Positions 25,959 through 38,548 of a stretch of DNA of 64,000 nt are shown here, one piece after another. Each line of letters begins with the position of its first letter. Position 1 is the first letter of the stretch. The notes below the pieces were generated by a model, which had not been told where the DNA came from, did not search any database, and saw only the letters and a program-made list of their open reading frames with translations. Origin of the DNA: Paenibacillus sp. GM2 (GTDB taxonomy: Bacteria; Bacillota; Bacilli; Paenibacillales; Paenibacillaceae); the NCBI RefSeq assembly GCF_900069005.2, contig NZ_LN831279.1:1-64000 (forward strand), in the 5' to 3' direction. The position numbers and the translations under genes were made by a program.

Positions 25959-26921
25959 ATGGGGAGCGAGTTGAAATCGGCGCAAATGATCGTAGGAACT
26001 GTGCCTGAATCAGGATGGAAGAAAGCGCTGGATCGGATCTGGAAGTATAAACTGTTGTATCTTCTTTTACTTCCGGGATTTTTGTGGGTATTCATTTTTG
26101 ATTATCTCCCGGTTTTCGGGATCAGCGTAGCCTTTATGGATTACAATTTTATTCGCGGAATCAGTGGTAGTGAATGGGCAGGACTAAAATACTTTCATGC
26201 ATTGTTTGAGTCTGACATGTTCTGGACGGCCTTTAAGAATACGCTGATCATTAATTTGTACAAGATGATAAGCGGCTTTATCTGTCCAATTCTATTAGCC
26301 CTTGCCTTAAATGAAATTCGCATCAAATGGTTCAAAAAGACGCTGCAAACGGCCGTGTACCTGCCAAGATTCGTCTCCTGGGTCGTATACGGGGGAATTA
26401 TTACTCTACTGCTGTCTCCGGAAACCGGGATTGTTAATAAGGTGGTTGAGCTGCTGGGCGGAAGTCCTGCTTATTTGCTTGCCGATCATCATTACTTCCG
26501 CACGATCTTGGTGGTGACCGACGCGATGAAGGAGATGGGATGGGCAGCGATAATATATATCGCAGCCATCGCCGGCCTGAACCCGGAGGTTAATGAAGCG
26601 GCTGTTGTGGATGGAGCCACCCGCTTCCAGCGCATCATTTATATGACGCTGCCGGGGATATCGGGTACGATCGTAGTCATGTTTATTTTACGGGTCGGCT
26701 TCATAATGAGCGCGGGCCTTGATCAGGTGATCAATCTGTACAACCCTATGGTTCTGCAGGTTGGCGATATTTTGGATACGTATATTTACCGCGTTGGGGT
26801 GGAGCAATTCAATATTAGCGTGGCTGCTGCGGCAGATGTGATCAAAGGGATTATCGGATTAGCGATGGTGCTGACAGCCAATCATTTTGCCAAACGAATC
26901 AATGATTCGGGCATTTTCTAG
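25959..26921 (+). CDS. LplB-type ABC sugar permease
   Basis: Membrane subunit (about 320 residues) of a carbohydrate ABC importer with six hydrophobic helices. It has the coupling-helix EAA motif (NEAAVVDGATRFQRIIYMTLPGI region) that contacts the ATPase, and the N-terminal LLLLPGFLWVFIFDYLPVFG typical of LplB. ATG 25959 with AAGGAGG is chosen over the start 17 codons earlier. No ATPase gene is nearby, so a shared MsmX-like ATPase encoded elsewhere is expected. First gene of the operon driven by promoter C. Confidence 0.92.
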   Translation: MGSELKSAQMIVGTVPESGWKKALDRIWKYKLLYLLLLPGFLWVFIFDYLPVFGISVAFMDYNFIRGISGSEWAGLKYFHALFESDMFWTAFKNTLIINLYKMISGFICPILLALALNEIRIKWFKKTLQTAVYLPRFVSWVVYGGIITLLLSPETGIVNKVVELLGGSPAYLLADHHYFRTILVVTDAMKEMGWAAIIYIAAIAGLNPEVNEAAVVDGATRFQRIIYMTLPGISGTIVVMFILRVGFIMSAGLDQVINLYNPMVLQVGDILDTYIYRVGVEQFNISVAAAADVIKGIIGLAMVLTANHFAKRINDSGIF

Positions 26922-26936
26922 AGAGGAGACCGAATC

Positions 26937-27812
26937 ATGAAGCTTACCGCTACAGAAAAGTTATTTGTCGTCTCTAACTATATTCTTTTGTCGCTTATGA
27001 CAGTTGTTATTATTTTGCCCTTCTGGTATGTCATTACTGTATCCGTTACTCCTTATCATATATTCAGTGCCAAAAATGGCATGGTCTTGTTTCCAACTTC
27101 GTTTAGCCTGGAGTATTACAAGTATTTGCTGGAGAAGGGTTCACTGATCTATCAATCCTATGGGAATACGCTGAAGAACACAGCCGGGGGTGTAATCCTT
27201 GCTCTGATTCTGACCTCTGGCGCCGCTTATGCATTAGCTGAGAAAAAGCTGCCCGGACGTAGAATTCTGATTTTGTTTTTTGTATTTACGATGTTATTTA
27301 GGGGGGGAATGATCCCTACCTATATTACGATCAAGCAACTAGGGCTGCTGAACACTTCGTATGTTTTGATCCTGGTTATGGCGTTCAGCGCGTTCTATAT
27401 GATCATTATGAAAACCTTCTTTGAGGGCATCCCGGAAAGCTTGAAGGAATCCGCTGCTATCGATGGAGCCTCGGAATTCCGCATCTTATGGCAAATTGTC
27501 TTGCCGCTGTCCATGCCGGTTTTAGCTTCTATCGGTTTAATGTATTTAGTAGTCTACTGGAATGATTTCTTTAATGCTATGCTATATGTGACGGATTGGA
27601 GTAAGGCGCCGGTGCAATTAGTGCTTCGAACCATTATAGCCAGTTCCAGCTTGCCTCCTGAGCTGTTAGAGGCGGCCGGAACTACACCTCCGCCAACGAT
27701 CGGCATCCAAATGTCAGCCATCGTGATCGTGGCTTTGCCGATGCTGATTATCTATCCTTTCGTTCAAAAATATTTTGATCAGGGGATGATGGTAGGCTCA
27801 GTCAAGGGGTGA
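26937..27812 (+). CDS. LplC/YtcP-type ABC sugar permease
   Basis: Second permease (291 residues), with the first helix VVIILPFWYVITVSVTPYHI and the EAA region SLKESAAIDGASEFRILWQIVLPLSMP. The C-terminus QKYFDQGMMVGSVKG is diagnostic of the YtcP branch. It follows the first permease by 15 bases with GAGAGGAG before the ATG. Confidence 0.93.
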   Translation: MKLTATEKLFVVSNYILLSLMTVVIILPFWYVITVSVTPYHIFSAKNGMVLFPTSFSLEYYKYLLEKGSLIYQSYGNTLKNTAGGVILALILTSGAAYALAEKKLPGRRILILFFVFTMLFRGGMIPTYITIKQLGLLNTSYVLILVMAFSAFYMIIMKTFFEGIPESLKESAAIDGASEFRILWQIVLPLSMPVLASIGLMYLVVYWNDFFNAMLYVTDWSKAPVQLVLRTIIASSSLPPELLEAAGTTPPPTIGIQMSAIVIVALPMLIIYPFVQKYFDQGMMVGSVKG

Positions 27813-27837
27813 TATTCCATGTGCAGGGGATGAGAAG

Positions 27838-29730
27838 ATGGGACAGAATGCATCGCGTAAAACCTCACGCTTGTTCAACAAATTGAGCTTGCCGCTCTTG
27901 GGTTTGATTGTGGTATTTATCGTCCTGTCCACAACGGCCTCCAGCTATATTCTGATTCAGGTTCAGAACAACCATACGCTGAAAATGGCGGAGCAGTCGA
28001 TGGAGTTCGTACATCGGAATGTCTGGTATCAGTTTGATACTATGAAAAATGTAAGTGCATTCGTGCGATCCAATCAGTTTATTGATAACCTTATTGATCG
28101 TCAATATAAGCAGGATTATGAGTCGATCGGTGACTTTTTTGAGCTGGAGAAAAATTTGCAAAATCTATCTCTCTTGTCTCTGCTCCATAATGTCGCTTCA
28201 AATAATGCAGTTCAGACAACGTATAGCGTATCTATGTTATTGGAGCCCACCAGCAGTCTTTATAGCGTTTCACCCGCCCATTTTTTCGGGGGAACCGGAA
28301 TCTATCAGGCTAATGACCTGATCGATGCGGAATGGTATCAACGCTTGAATCGTAATGAGAGCGAAGGCGTGTGGTGGGCTCAGCCTTTTGGAACGGGCAA
28401 TGTCGTGTATTTGGCGAGTCGCAAGCTCAGCTATAAGGATGGACGGAATATAGGCACGGTGATGGTTGGTGCCGATACCCGAAGCATCCAGGGTGTGATT
28501 GGCAACGCACCTATTGATAAAGGCTACTATCTGCTGCTGGATGAGAAGAACCAGGTAATATATAGCGCCCGGCATTCATTTATGGATAATTTGAGCGGAA
28601 CGCCCTATGTTCAATCGCTTCATGGCGCTAAAGGGACAGTTAAAGCCACTGTAGATAACGAATCATACAGAATTATGTACGATTCGTTCGATAATGGCTG
28701 GAAGCTGGTGGCCCTGGTTCCAGAGAGTCATTTTAGCCGCTATACCTTTATGATCTCGATGATCTGCGCAGTGATTGGCATTGTTGCGCTACTGGTATCC
28801 GGATTCTGGATGCATTCGATTGTTACCCGGGTGACAGTTCCCATATCCCGGTTAGTCTCGGCCATGCAGCGAAAGGATGTGCTGCAGCTGGAGCAGCCCC
28901 TGCCAAGCGATATTTCGGAAATTTATGAGATTAACGAGTTGAACCAACAGTTCTCAGCCATGCTGGTTATGATTCGGCAGCTGATTGAGAAGAGCTTCAC
29001 TGAAGAAATCGAGCGGCGCCAACTGCAGTTGGAATTGTTACAGGCTCAAATCAATCCTCATTTTTTGTATAATACCTTGGATTTGATCAACTGTCGGGCA
29101 TTGATATCCGGGGATATGGAGACCAGCATGATCGTTCGTTCGCTTGCCAATGTGTTCCGTTATGGGTTAAATAAAGGCAAGACCTGGATTCCTCTGAAGG
29201 ATGAGGCTTGTCAGGTAGAAGCTTATTTAGACATTCAGAAGCAAATGCTGGATGACTTGACGATTCGCATAGATATTCCAGAGGAGTTGGCCGCGGTACA
29301 GGTGATCCACTTAATCTTGCAGCCGCTCGCGGAAAATTGCATTGTACATGGATTTGCCAATCAGACGAGCAAATGTCGAATCGCGATTTCAGCCAGAAGA
29401 GAATCTGAAAGCGTTATCCTTCGGGTGGAAGACAATGGAAGCGGAGTGGATTCGAACATGATGAACCAGCGTTTGGCCCGAGAGAGCAGCAAGGAGAAGA
29501 GCTCGGAAGGGGGCTATGGAACTTTAAATGTACATCGCCGAATTGTGCTGAACTGTAAGGAACGGAAGGGAGAATATGGGCTGCGGTATATCAGGGTTCC
29601 CAACGGAACCTGTGTCGAAGCGGTTATGCCATTTATCGCTGAGGCGGATGAAGCAATTAAGAATGAAGGCGGACTTAGTCCCAGCTTGTTCGGAAATCCT
29701 GCATCGGAAGAAAGAATGGAGGATGAATAA
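27838..29730 (+). CDS. YesM-type sensor histidine kinase
   Basis: This 630-residue membrane kinase has two transmembrane helices (about 18-40 and 300-322) flanking an extracellular Cache-like sensor. A HAMP-like region comes next, then a His_kinase domain with the phospho-acceptor near residue 407 in AQINPHFLYNTLDLI. The ATPase domain has PLAENCIVHGF and VEDNGSGV. It should sense the imported glycan or its binding protein and phosphorylate the adjacent regulator. Its stop overlaps the regulator's start by one base, so the pair is translationally coupled. Confidence 0.93.
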   Translation: MGQNASRKTSRLFNKLSLPLLGLIVVFIVLSTTASSYILIQVQNNHTLKMAEQSMEFVHRNVWYQFDTMKNVSAFVRSNQFIDNLIDRQYKQDYESIGDFFELEKNLQNLSLLSLLHNVASNNAVQTTYSVSMLLEPTSSLYSVSPAHFFGGTGIYQANDLIDAEWYQRLNRNESEGVWWAQPFGTGNVVYLASRKLSYKDGRNIGTVMVGADTRSIQGVIGNAPIDKGYYLLLDEKNQVIYSARHSFMDNLSGTPYVQSLHGAKGTVKATVDNESYRIMYDSFDNGWKLVALVPESHFSRYTFMISMICAVIGIVALLVSGFWMHSIVTRVTVPISRLVSAMQRKDVLQLEQPLPSDISEIYEINELNQQFSAMLVMIRQLIEKSFTEEIERRQLQLELLQAQINPHFLYNTLDLINCRALISGDMETSMIVRSLANVFRYGLNKGKTWIPLKDEACQVEAYLDIQKQMLDDLTIRIDIPEELAAVQVIHLILQPLAENCIVHGFANQTSKCRIAISARRESESVILRVEDNGSGVDSNMMNQRLARESSKEKSSEGGYGTLNVHRRIVLNCKERKGEYGLRYIRVPNGTCVEAVMPFIAEADEAIKNEGGLSPSLFGNPASEERMEDE

Positions 29731-30536
29731 TGTATAAGCTGCTGGTAGCTGAAGATGTAAGGACGGTTCGGGAAGCCATTGTTCGCTCCATAGATTGGCG
29801 TGCCCTAGATGTAGAGATCGTCGGAGCACTAAGTAACGGTGAGGAGGTTCTGGAACAACTGGATGTCCTTGCTCCCCAAATTCTATTAACGGATATTAGT
29901 ATGCCAAAGGTGAATGGCATCGAGTTGATCACAGGTGTGCTGCAGCGGTATCCGGACATGAAATGCATTATTCTCTCAGGTTTGAATGAATTTGAGTATG
30001 CCCGCAAGGCGATCTCATTACAAGTGCTGGATTACGTTCTGAAGCCGGTAGATCCGGAGCAGATTCAACGAGTGGTGGGACTTGCCGTTGCCCAGCTTCG
30101 CAAGGAAGAAGAGGAACGCAATGGGCTGGCCATGGCGGAGCAGTTGGTGAGAGAGCAGCTTCCCAATCTATCGGGTCAAATGCCGCTAAACAGCATAGGC
30201 GGAAATGTGAAAAAGAAAAAGCTGGTGGAGCAAGCTCTTGAATATGTTTTGGCTCATTACATGAAGCGAAGCTTGACCTTAAACGATATTGCTTCCCATG
30301 TTGGATTAAGTGAAAAATATTTGAACCAGGTGTTCAAAGAGGTAACCGGGACGACCTTAAACCATGCTATTATCCAGGTGCGGATGGAAGCGGCGGTTCA
30401 GCTCCTTAAGGACCCGACGATCAAAATTTATGAGATTTGCGATCAGATTGGCTATACGGATCAGGATCATTTCCGGGACAGCTTCAAAAGACATTATGGA
30501 TTAACTCCAACCGATTATCGAAACAAGTTTCTTTAG
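29730..30536 (+). CDS. YesN-type response regulator with AraC HTH
   Basis: This 268-residue regulator has a receiver domain with the acidic pair in LLVAEDV, phospho-acceptor Asp55 in LLTDISMP and Lys in LKPVD. After a short linker come two helix-turn-helix units of the AraC type (NDIASHVGLSEKYLNQVFKE and IYEICDQIGYTDQDHFRDSF). It is about half the length of many YesN proteins because the middle domain is missing. AraC-type proteins often bind direct repeats about two helical turns apart next to -35, which is what promoters A, B and C show, so it is the best candidate activator for them. Confidence 0.93.
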   Translation: MYKLLVAEDVRTVREAIVRSIDWRALDVEIVGALSNGEEVLEQLDVLAPQILLTDISMPKVNGIELITGVLQRYPDMKCIILSGLNEFEYARKAISLQVLDYVLKPVDPEQIQRVVGLAVAQLRKEEEERNGLAMAEQLVREQLPNLSGQMPLNSIGGNVKKKKLVEQALEYVLAHYMKRSLTLNDIASHVGLSEKYLNQVFKEVTGTTLNHAIIQVRMEAAVQLLKDPTIKIYEICDQIGYTDQDHFRDSFKRHYGLTPTDYRNKFL

Positions 30537-30591
30537 TTCATTTCGTCAAAGGGCTTGCTGTTGTTATCTTAAGATTCGGAGGAAAGGATGA

Positions 30592-33639
<3,048 letters not shown>

Positions 33640-33666
33640 TCATGACAGGCCGCTGCTTATCAGTTT

Positions 33667-33694
33667 AGGGGAATGTTGCCAAACATTCCCCTTT
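33667..33694 (+). terminator. Terminator after lacZ
   Basis: AGGGGAATGTT and AACATTCCCCT form a perfect 11-bp stem with a GCCA loop, followed by TT. Confidence 0.8.
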
Positions 33695-33929
33695 ACGGGA
33701 GGGAGGCGAAAGATTACTGTTGGACCGCCCGCGCAAGCCCATTCAAATGATTTGCCCCCAAAGCTCTATTTTTCCTCGTAAGACTTCGGATGACTCCTGG
33801 CGGAAGAAGAGGCCCGTTTCTTTTGACGGGATCATTACGTGAGAATTAAGTCACATATACGGTTTTGCTTTATCTGTTATACATGAGTTATTCATTCTAA
33901 AAACAGATGCGCAAAGGGGAGAAGCTAAA

Positions 33930-34946
33930 ATTTATCACGTTGTTGTAGCAGAGGACGAAATGTGGATTCGCAGCGCATTAGTCAAAATGATTGAAGGCTT
34001 GGGCAGCGGATTCAAGGTCGTAGGCGAGGCGTCAAGCGGGGAGGAAGCCTGGTATATGATACAGGAGCTCTGGCCGTCCATTCTGGTAACAGATATTATG
34101 ATGCCGACCATGAACGGGCTGGATTTGGCCAAACATATTCATGCCTACAAGCTGCCGATCGTAACCGTTGTTATAAGCGGTTATGATGAATTTGAATATG
34201 CCCGTCAGGCTATACGCTATGATGTGTCCGATTATTTGTTGAAGCCCGTCAGCGAGGAGCAGGTGCAACAAGCGCTGCTGAACAGCAAGGAGCGCTTGTA
34301 TTCGTTGCAGGATGAGCAAGCTTATATGTTTAAGGTTCGGGAATTTTTGGATCAGCTCTTCCTTGGCGATGGTGTTCAGCTGCTTAAGATGGTTACAGTA
34401 CTCATCTCCTCGATTCTCAGGATGAAAGGGGCCCGGCCAGGTGTACGTCTCGGTTTTTTGCGTATTATAGCCGGACGATTGAACGAACTTATCGCAAGTC
34501 TGGATGAACGGTTTAGTGCTCCCCCCATGCCGGAGAATACAGAAGACAAAGTGATTATTCGGTATTTTGAAATGCTAGTTATTGCTTGGCTCGAACGCCG
34601 TCCGCTTTATGCCGGCGGGGAAGCGTCACATACGATTAAACAAGTGTATGCCTATCTGGAGAAGAACTATATGAATCATCTGACCTTATCAGCAGCAGCA
34701 GATCATGTTCATTTAAGCCCCAGTTATTTCAGTACCTTGTTTAAACAATATACCGGGGAAACATTCGTCAACTATTTAAATGGAATAAGGATTGCAAAAG
34801 CGAAGATATTGCTGGTGGATTTTGATATAAAAATTTATGAGGTTGCCGAGCTGGTAGGCTTTGCTTCTCTGCCTTATTTTAACCGGGTTTTTAAACAAGT
34901 TACTCAAATGACGCCAAAAGAATTCAGAAATCGGTTGATGTCATGA
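33930..34946 (+). CDS. YesN-type response regulator 2, apparent ATT start
   Basis: An AraC-type response regulator with phospho-acceptor in LVTDIMMP, LKPVS, and a C-terminal double HTH (ADHVHLSPSYFSTLFKQY, IYEVAELVGFASLPYFNRVF). The first in-frame ATG is 33960, but the ten codons before it read IYHVVVAEDE. This is exactly the first receiver strand and acidic pocket, and it puts the phospho-acceptor at residue 55, as in the sister regulator at 29.7 kb. No ATG, GTG or TTG lies in frame between them and the ribosome site AAAGGGGAG, which is 8 bases before ATT 33930. I therefore propose ATT initiation. The gene overlaps the kinase by four bases. A possible promoter (TTGCTT, TTATTC) lies about 50 bp upstream. 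Confidence 0.85.
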   Translation: MYHVVVAEDEMWIRSALVKMIEGLGSGFKVVGEASSGEEAWYMIQELWPSILVTDIMMPTMNGLDLAKHIHAYKLPIVTVVISGYDEFEYARQAIRYDVSDYLLKPVSEEQVQQALLNSKERLYSLQDEQAYMFKVREFLDQLFLGDGVQLLKMVTVLISSILRMKGARPGVRLGFLRIIAGRLNELIASLDERFSAPPMPENTEDKVIIRYFEMLVIAWLERRPLYAGGEASHTIKQVYAYLEKNYMNHLTLSAAADHVHLSPSYFSTLFKQYTGETFVNYLNGIRIAKAKILLVDFDIKIYEVAELVGFASLPYFNRVFKQVTQMTPKEFRNRLMS

Positions 34947-36790
34947 TTGATTTTTTTACTTGGAAGAGACGGTTATCTGCTCAGAACCTGTCCATTAAAT
35001 CAAAAATGATCGCCGTTTTTTTGTCTATTAATATAGTATCGGTTGTCATTATCACTGTTATATCCCAGTTATATTATACAAAGGAAGTAGAAAAAAACTT
35101 TTTTGCATTATCTTACGATGCGGTTTTCAGCAAAAAGCATCAGCTTGATTTATATTTTAAACAGGTCATTCAGTCTACTTCTTCCCTGCTTAATGATGAT
35201 CTGGTACAGCGTTATTTGACTAATCCAGACAAGGTGAGCGCGGACGATATTAACGATCTTAGAAGAGCATTGAGCAGGTATGTAGCGCTTAATTACTCCG
35301 AGATAATTGACATGTTTTTAGTTCCCCGTCAAATGGAAAGTGTTGTTTCACTGAACGGCCCGGATTTAACAACAGAGCCATATAAGAACGAGCCCTGGTT
35401 TAACTGCCCTCCTCTATTAAAGCCGGCCATTCTGGCTACCCATCGTATCTCTTACGCTAACGGCGCAGGAACTTATGCGGTCTCCCTCGTCATGCCTATA
35501 TTTAGTACAGATACAACGGAACATATTGGATATCTCGTTGTGGATCTATCCTTATCGCAAATTCAGGAAATGTTCGAAATGGACTCGGCGGAAGGAGAAG
35601 CTCCTGGTGTCTTCCTTGTAGTTGCAGCGGATGATACGGTTGTCTATCATCCAGAACGAAAATGGATGGGAGCGGCAAGAAAAAACACGGACTTGGTACA
35701 ATTAAATATTAATTATGACAAGGCTTCATTGCGGCAATGGCAGGGAGAAAAGTGGCTGATCGCCTTAGAGCATTCAGAGCTTACTCAATGGACCATTGTT
35801 CTTGCATTGCCCTTTAGAGAAATGGCAGGGGGGCTCCAGGCTATACAGAGGGCGATTTTCATATCTTTTATTATTGTGACCTTATTGATTATGATCGTAA
35901 TTCCCCTGCTTGCAAACAGCTTTATGAACCCCTTGTTGAAGCTTGCTAAGCTGATGAGGATTGTAGCAAAAGGGAATCTAGACGAAAAGGCTGATCTTGC
36001 ATCAAGACATTATGAATTTAAGCAGCTGGGCTATAATTTTGATGATATGATTTCACAAATTAAAGAGCTTATGGAAGAAGTAACTGAACTACAGGTAAGG
36101 GATATTCATAGTCGGATCAGGCAAAAGGAAGCACTAATCCAAGCATTACAGAATCAAATCAATCCTCACCTGCTGTACAATTCCCTGGACATTATTAAAA
36201 GTATGGCCTACCTGGAGGATATGCCGGTTATTGAAAAGATGGCCCTGAATCTCGGAGATGTTTACCGCTATACAGCCAAAATTTCCGATGATGAAGTGAC
36301 TTTACAGGAAGAACTGGATCATTTGACAAAATATCTGGATATTATCCGGCTGCGATTCCCCGGAAGTTTTCAGAGCCGGATTTACATTAACGAGAACTTT
36401 CTGGATTGCTCGATAATCAGACTAACACTGCAGCCGATAGTAGAAAATGCTGTGAAGTATGCTGTGGAGCCAAGGGGAGGCCACGGTGCTATTCTGGTTA
36501 GCGCCTACCAAGACAAATCGGACATGATTATAGAGATTGCCGATAACGGAGAGGGATTTCCGGCGAATAAGCTGCAACAGGCGCAAGATCTGCTCGAAGG
36601 CATCTCCAGTCAGACAAATGACTTCACACAGCAGGATAGTCTTGGCATATCCAATGTCCATGCTCGCCTTGTATTAAAATATGGCAGTCGGTATGGAATC
36701 CATATCAACTCTTTTCCGGGAAGAGGCTGCGTAATTTCAGTCCGAGTTCCTTATACACCAGTTGCTGAAACTATGAAGTTCAAAAAATAA
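34943..36790 (+). CDS. YesM-type sensor histidine kinase 2
   Basis: A 615-residue two-helix membrane kinase: helix 1 at about residues 20-42, an extracellular dCache-like sensor, helix 2 at about 310-330, HAMP, His_kinase with the phospho-acceptor near residue 408 in NQINPHLLYNSLDII, and an ATPase domain with LQPIVENAVKYAV and IADNGEGF. The start overlaps the regulator's end (ATGA). Downstream comes a sugar-binding lipoprotein, the likely partner or ligand source. Confidence 0.93.
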   Translation: MIDFFTWKRRLSAQNLSIKSKMIAVFLSINIVSVVIITVISQLYYTKEVEKNFFALSYDAVFSKKHQLDLYFKQVIQSTSSLLNDDLVQRYLTNPDKVSADDINDLRRALSRYVALNYSEIIDMFLVPRQMESVVSLNGPDLTTEPYKNEPWFNCPPLLKPAILATHRISYANGAGTYAVSLVMPIFSTDTTEHIGYLVVDLSLSQIQEMFEMDSAEGEAPGVFLVVAADDTVVYHPERKWMGAARKNTDLVQLNINYDKASLRQWQGEKWLIALEHSELTQWTIVLALPFREMAGGLQAIQRAIFISFIIVTLLIMIVIPLLANSFMNPLLKLAKLMRIVAKGNLDEKADLASRHYEFKQLGYNFDDMISQIKELMEEVTELQVRDIHSRIRQKEALIQALQNQINPHLLYNSLDIIKSMAYLEDMPVIEKMALNLGDVYRYTAKISDDEVTLQEELDHLTKYLDIIRLRFPGSFQSRIYINENFLDCSIIRLTLQPIVENAVKYAVEPRGGHGAILVSAYQDKSDMIIEIADNGEGFPANKLQQAQDLLEGISSQTNDFTQQDSLGISNVHARLVLKYGSRYGIHINSFPGRGCVISVRVPYTPVAETMKFKK

Positions 36791-36886
36791 GAGAATAAAT
36801 CATTAAAATGTGCAAGGAATTATTTTGATCATACGTCTACTATAGACTAGTAGCCAAACAAACTGACTGGGGGTTCATATGAGAAA

Positions 36887-38455
36887 ATGCGCATTTGGCT
36901 CACGGTACTCGTCCTTATAGTCAGCTTGCTTACAGCATGTGCAAGTACGCCTGAAGCTGCTCCTCAGAACAATAGCCAACCCGGATTATGGGGGAACGGC
37001 AAGGATAATCATCCATCATCCACACGAGGCCTGGCTGATGACGGCACAGAAAAGCTGACTATTCATCTCATGTCGCCCAGCTGGGCCGGTGGGGGATGGG
37101 CAGACAATAATCATCCTGTCATTGAAAAATTAAATGAGAAGCTAAACATCGAATTAAAAATTCAATGGGTTCCGGCAGAAAGCTATATTGAGAAAATACA
37201 TGTGTTGGCTGCTTCTAACAATCTGCCGGACGTATATTATTTGAATACGAATTTCCTGAGATGGAGAGAACGTGGCCAGTTTATGGACATTAAGCCTTAT
37301 CTGGATAACTATCCAGATCAATTTCCTAATTTGAGATCTAATATCGCACAGTATGGCTACGAAATAATGAATCCTAAAGGCAAGTATTATGGACTCCCGT
37401 ATTATGGAATTGAAACCCGGGACTCTCTTGTTATCCGCCAAGATTGGATGGATGAGCTTGGTTTGCAAATGCCGGCGACGGTCGATGAGATGTATGAAGT
37501 GTTAAAAGCATTTGTCTATGGTGATCCGGATCGGAATGGGATTAACGATACAATTGGCTTTAGTATGTCTGTGCTGGAGAACGGCGGATTTGGCTACGTT
37601 GATTATTTGATGGGGGCATTCGGACTGGCTAATGGCTGGAAAGATGTAGACGGTAAACTGGTGCCTGTACAGGTTCAGCGCAATGAACTAAAAGCGTTTG
37701 TTGCCTTCTTGCGCAAAGCCTATGATGAAGGGGTATTGGACAAAGACTTCCCGACTAATAAGACGGACGATCCTATGTACAAGTTTGCGGGGGGCAAGCT
37801 GGGCATGAACTATGCAAATCCGAATGAATTGTATACAACCCTTCTTCCTGCCTTACAGAGGCTTGTACCAGATGCAAAACTGGCTTACCTCGTTCCGCCA
37901 AAAGGCCCCACGGGGCTGCGGGCATCCAAAACTGCCACGATAACGAACAAAGTTGTTATTCAGGGCAAGATTAACGTCAAGAAACAAGAACGCATATTGA
38001 AAATGCTCGATTATCTCGTTTCTGATGAAGGAACTATTTTGACTCGAAATGGCTTGGAAGGGATTCATTACAGAATGAATGCAGATCGAACCTACAGGAA
38101 GCTGGAAGCTTTCGATTCAGATCGGCCATTTCTTCTTTCCTCCTGGTTTTTCCGCCGTTTTGATCCGGCGACCCAAGAAAGATTGTGGGATGATCCGGTT
38201 CAATCCGCCAAAACCTTAAAAATGTTCGAAGAAAATGCTAAATATGCATGGCCAAATGCTGCAATAGGTATAGAGACAGAAACAATGAACAAGCGTTTTA
38301 CTGATTTGAATATAAGATGGACCGCAGCCCTGGTTAAGATCATCATTGGACTGGAGCCGATGCAGATGCTAGATAAAGCCATTGCTGATTGGAGAGCCGA
38401 TGGGGGCGACCAGATAATCATTGAAGTAAACGAAGAGTACCAAAAATTGCAATAA
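36887..38455 (+). CDS. Orphan sugar-binding lipoprotein
   Basis: This 522-residue extracellular solute-binding protein has a short signal peptide and lipobox LTAC (Cys18). The fold contains KLNEKLNIELKIQWVPAESY and NPKGKYYGLPYYGI, as in LplA relatives. No permease genes follow, so it may feed the permeases at 26 kb or act as the sensor partner of the kinase just upstream. The start is odd: GGGGG is well placed for an ATG at 36879, which is in another frame, while the ATG used here is 13 bases from it. One extra A in the AAAA run would join them (MRKM...). Confidence 0.88.
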   Translation: MRIWLTVLVLIVSLLTACASTPEAAPQNNSQPGLWGNGKDNHPSSTRGLADDGTEKLTIHLMSPSWAGGGWADNNHPVIEKLNEKLNIELKIQWVPAESYIEKIHVLAASNNLPDVYYLNTNFLRWRERGQFMDIKPYLDNYPDQFPNLRSNIAQYGYEIMNPKGKYYGLPYYGIETRDSLVIRQDWMDELGLQMPATVDEMYEVLKAFVYGDPDRNGINDTIGFSMSVLENGGFGYVDYLMGAFGLANGWKDVDGKLVPVQVQRNELKAFVAFLRKAYDEGVLDKDFPTNKTDDPMYKFAGGKLGMNYANPNELYTTLLPALQRLVPDAKLAYLVPPKGPTGLRASKTATITNKVVIQGKINVKKQERILKMLDYLVSDEGTILTRNGLEGIHYRMNADRTYRKLEAFDSDRPFLLSSWFFRRFDPATQERLWDDPVQSAKTLKMFEENAKYAWPNAAIGIETETMNKRFTDLNIRWTAALVKIIIGLEPMQMLDKAIADWRADGGDQIIIEVNEEYQKLQ

Positions 38456-38548
38456 AGAGGTATGTTCGGATCAGTCAAAGGATAAGGTGAATTATCAGGA
38501 ACAGAAGCTAATATTAGATCGTTTCATAAAAAGAAAGGAGGACTTAAC

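Noticed and set aside
33757-33830. Possible fourth copy of the CCGGT direct-repeat promoter
   Set aside because: The region has pyrimidine-rich blocks but lacks the 21-bp spaced half-sites and the GGTTTTC end.
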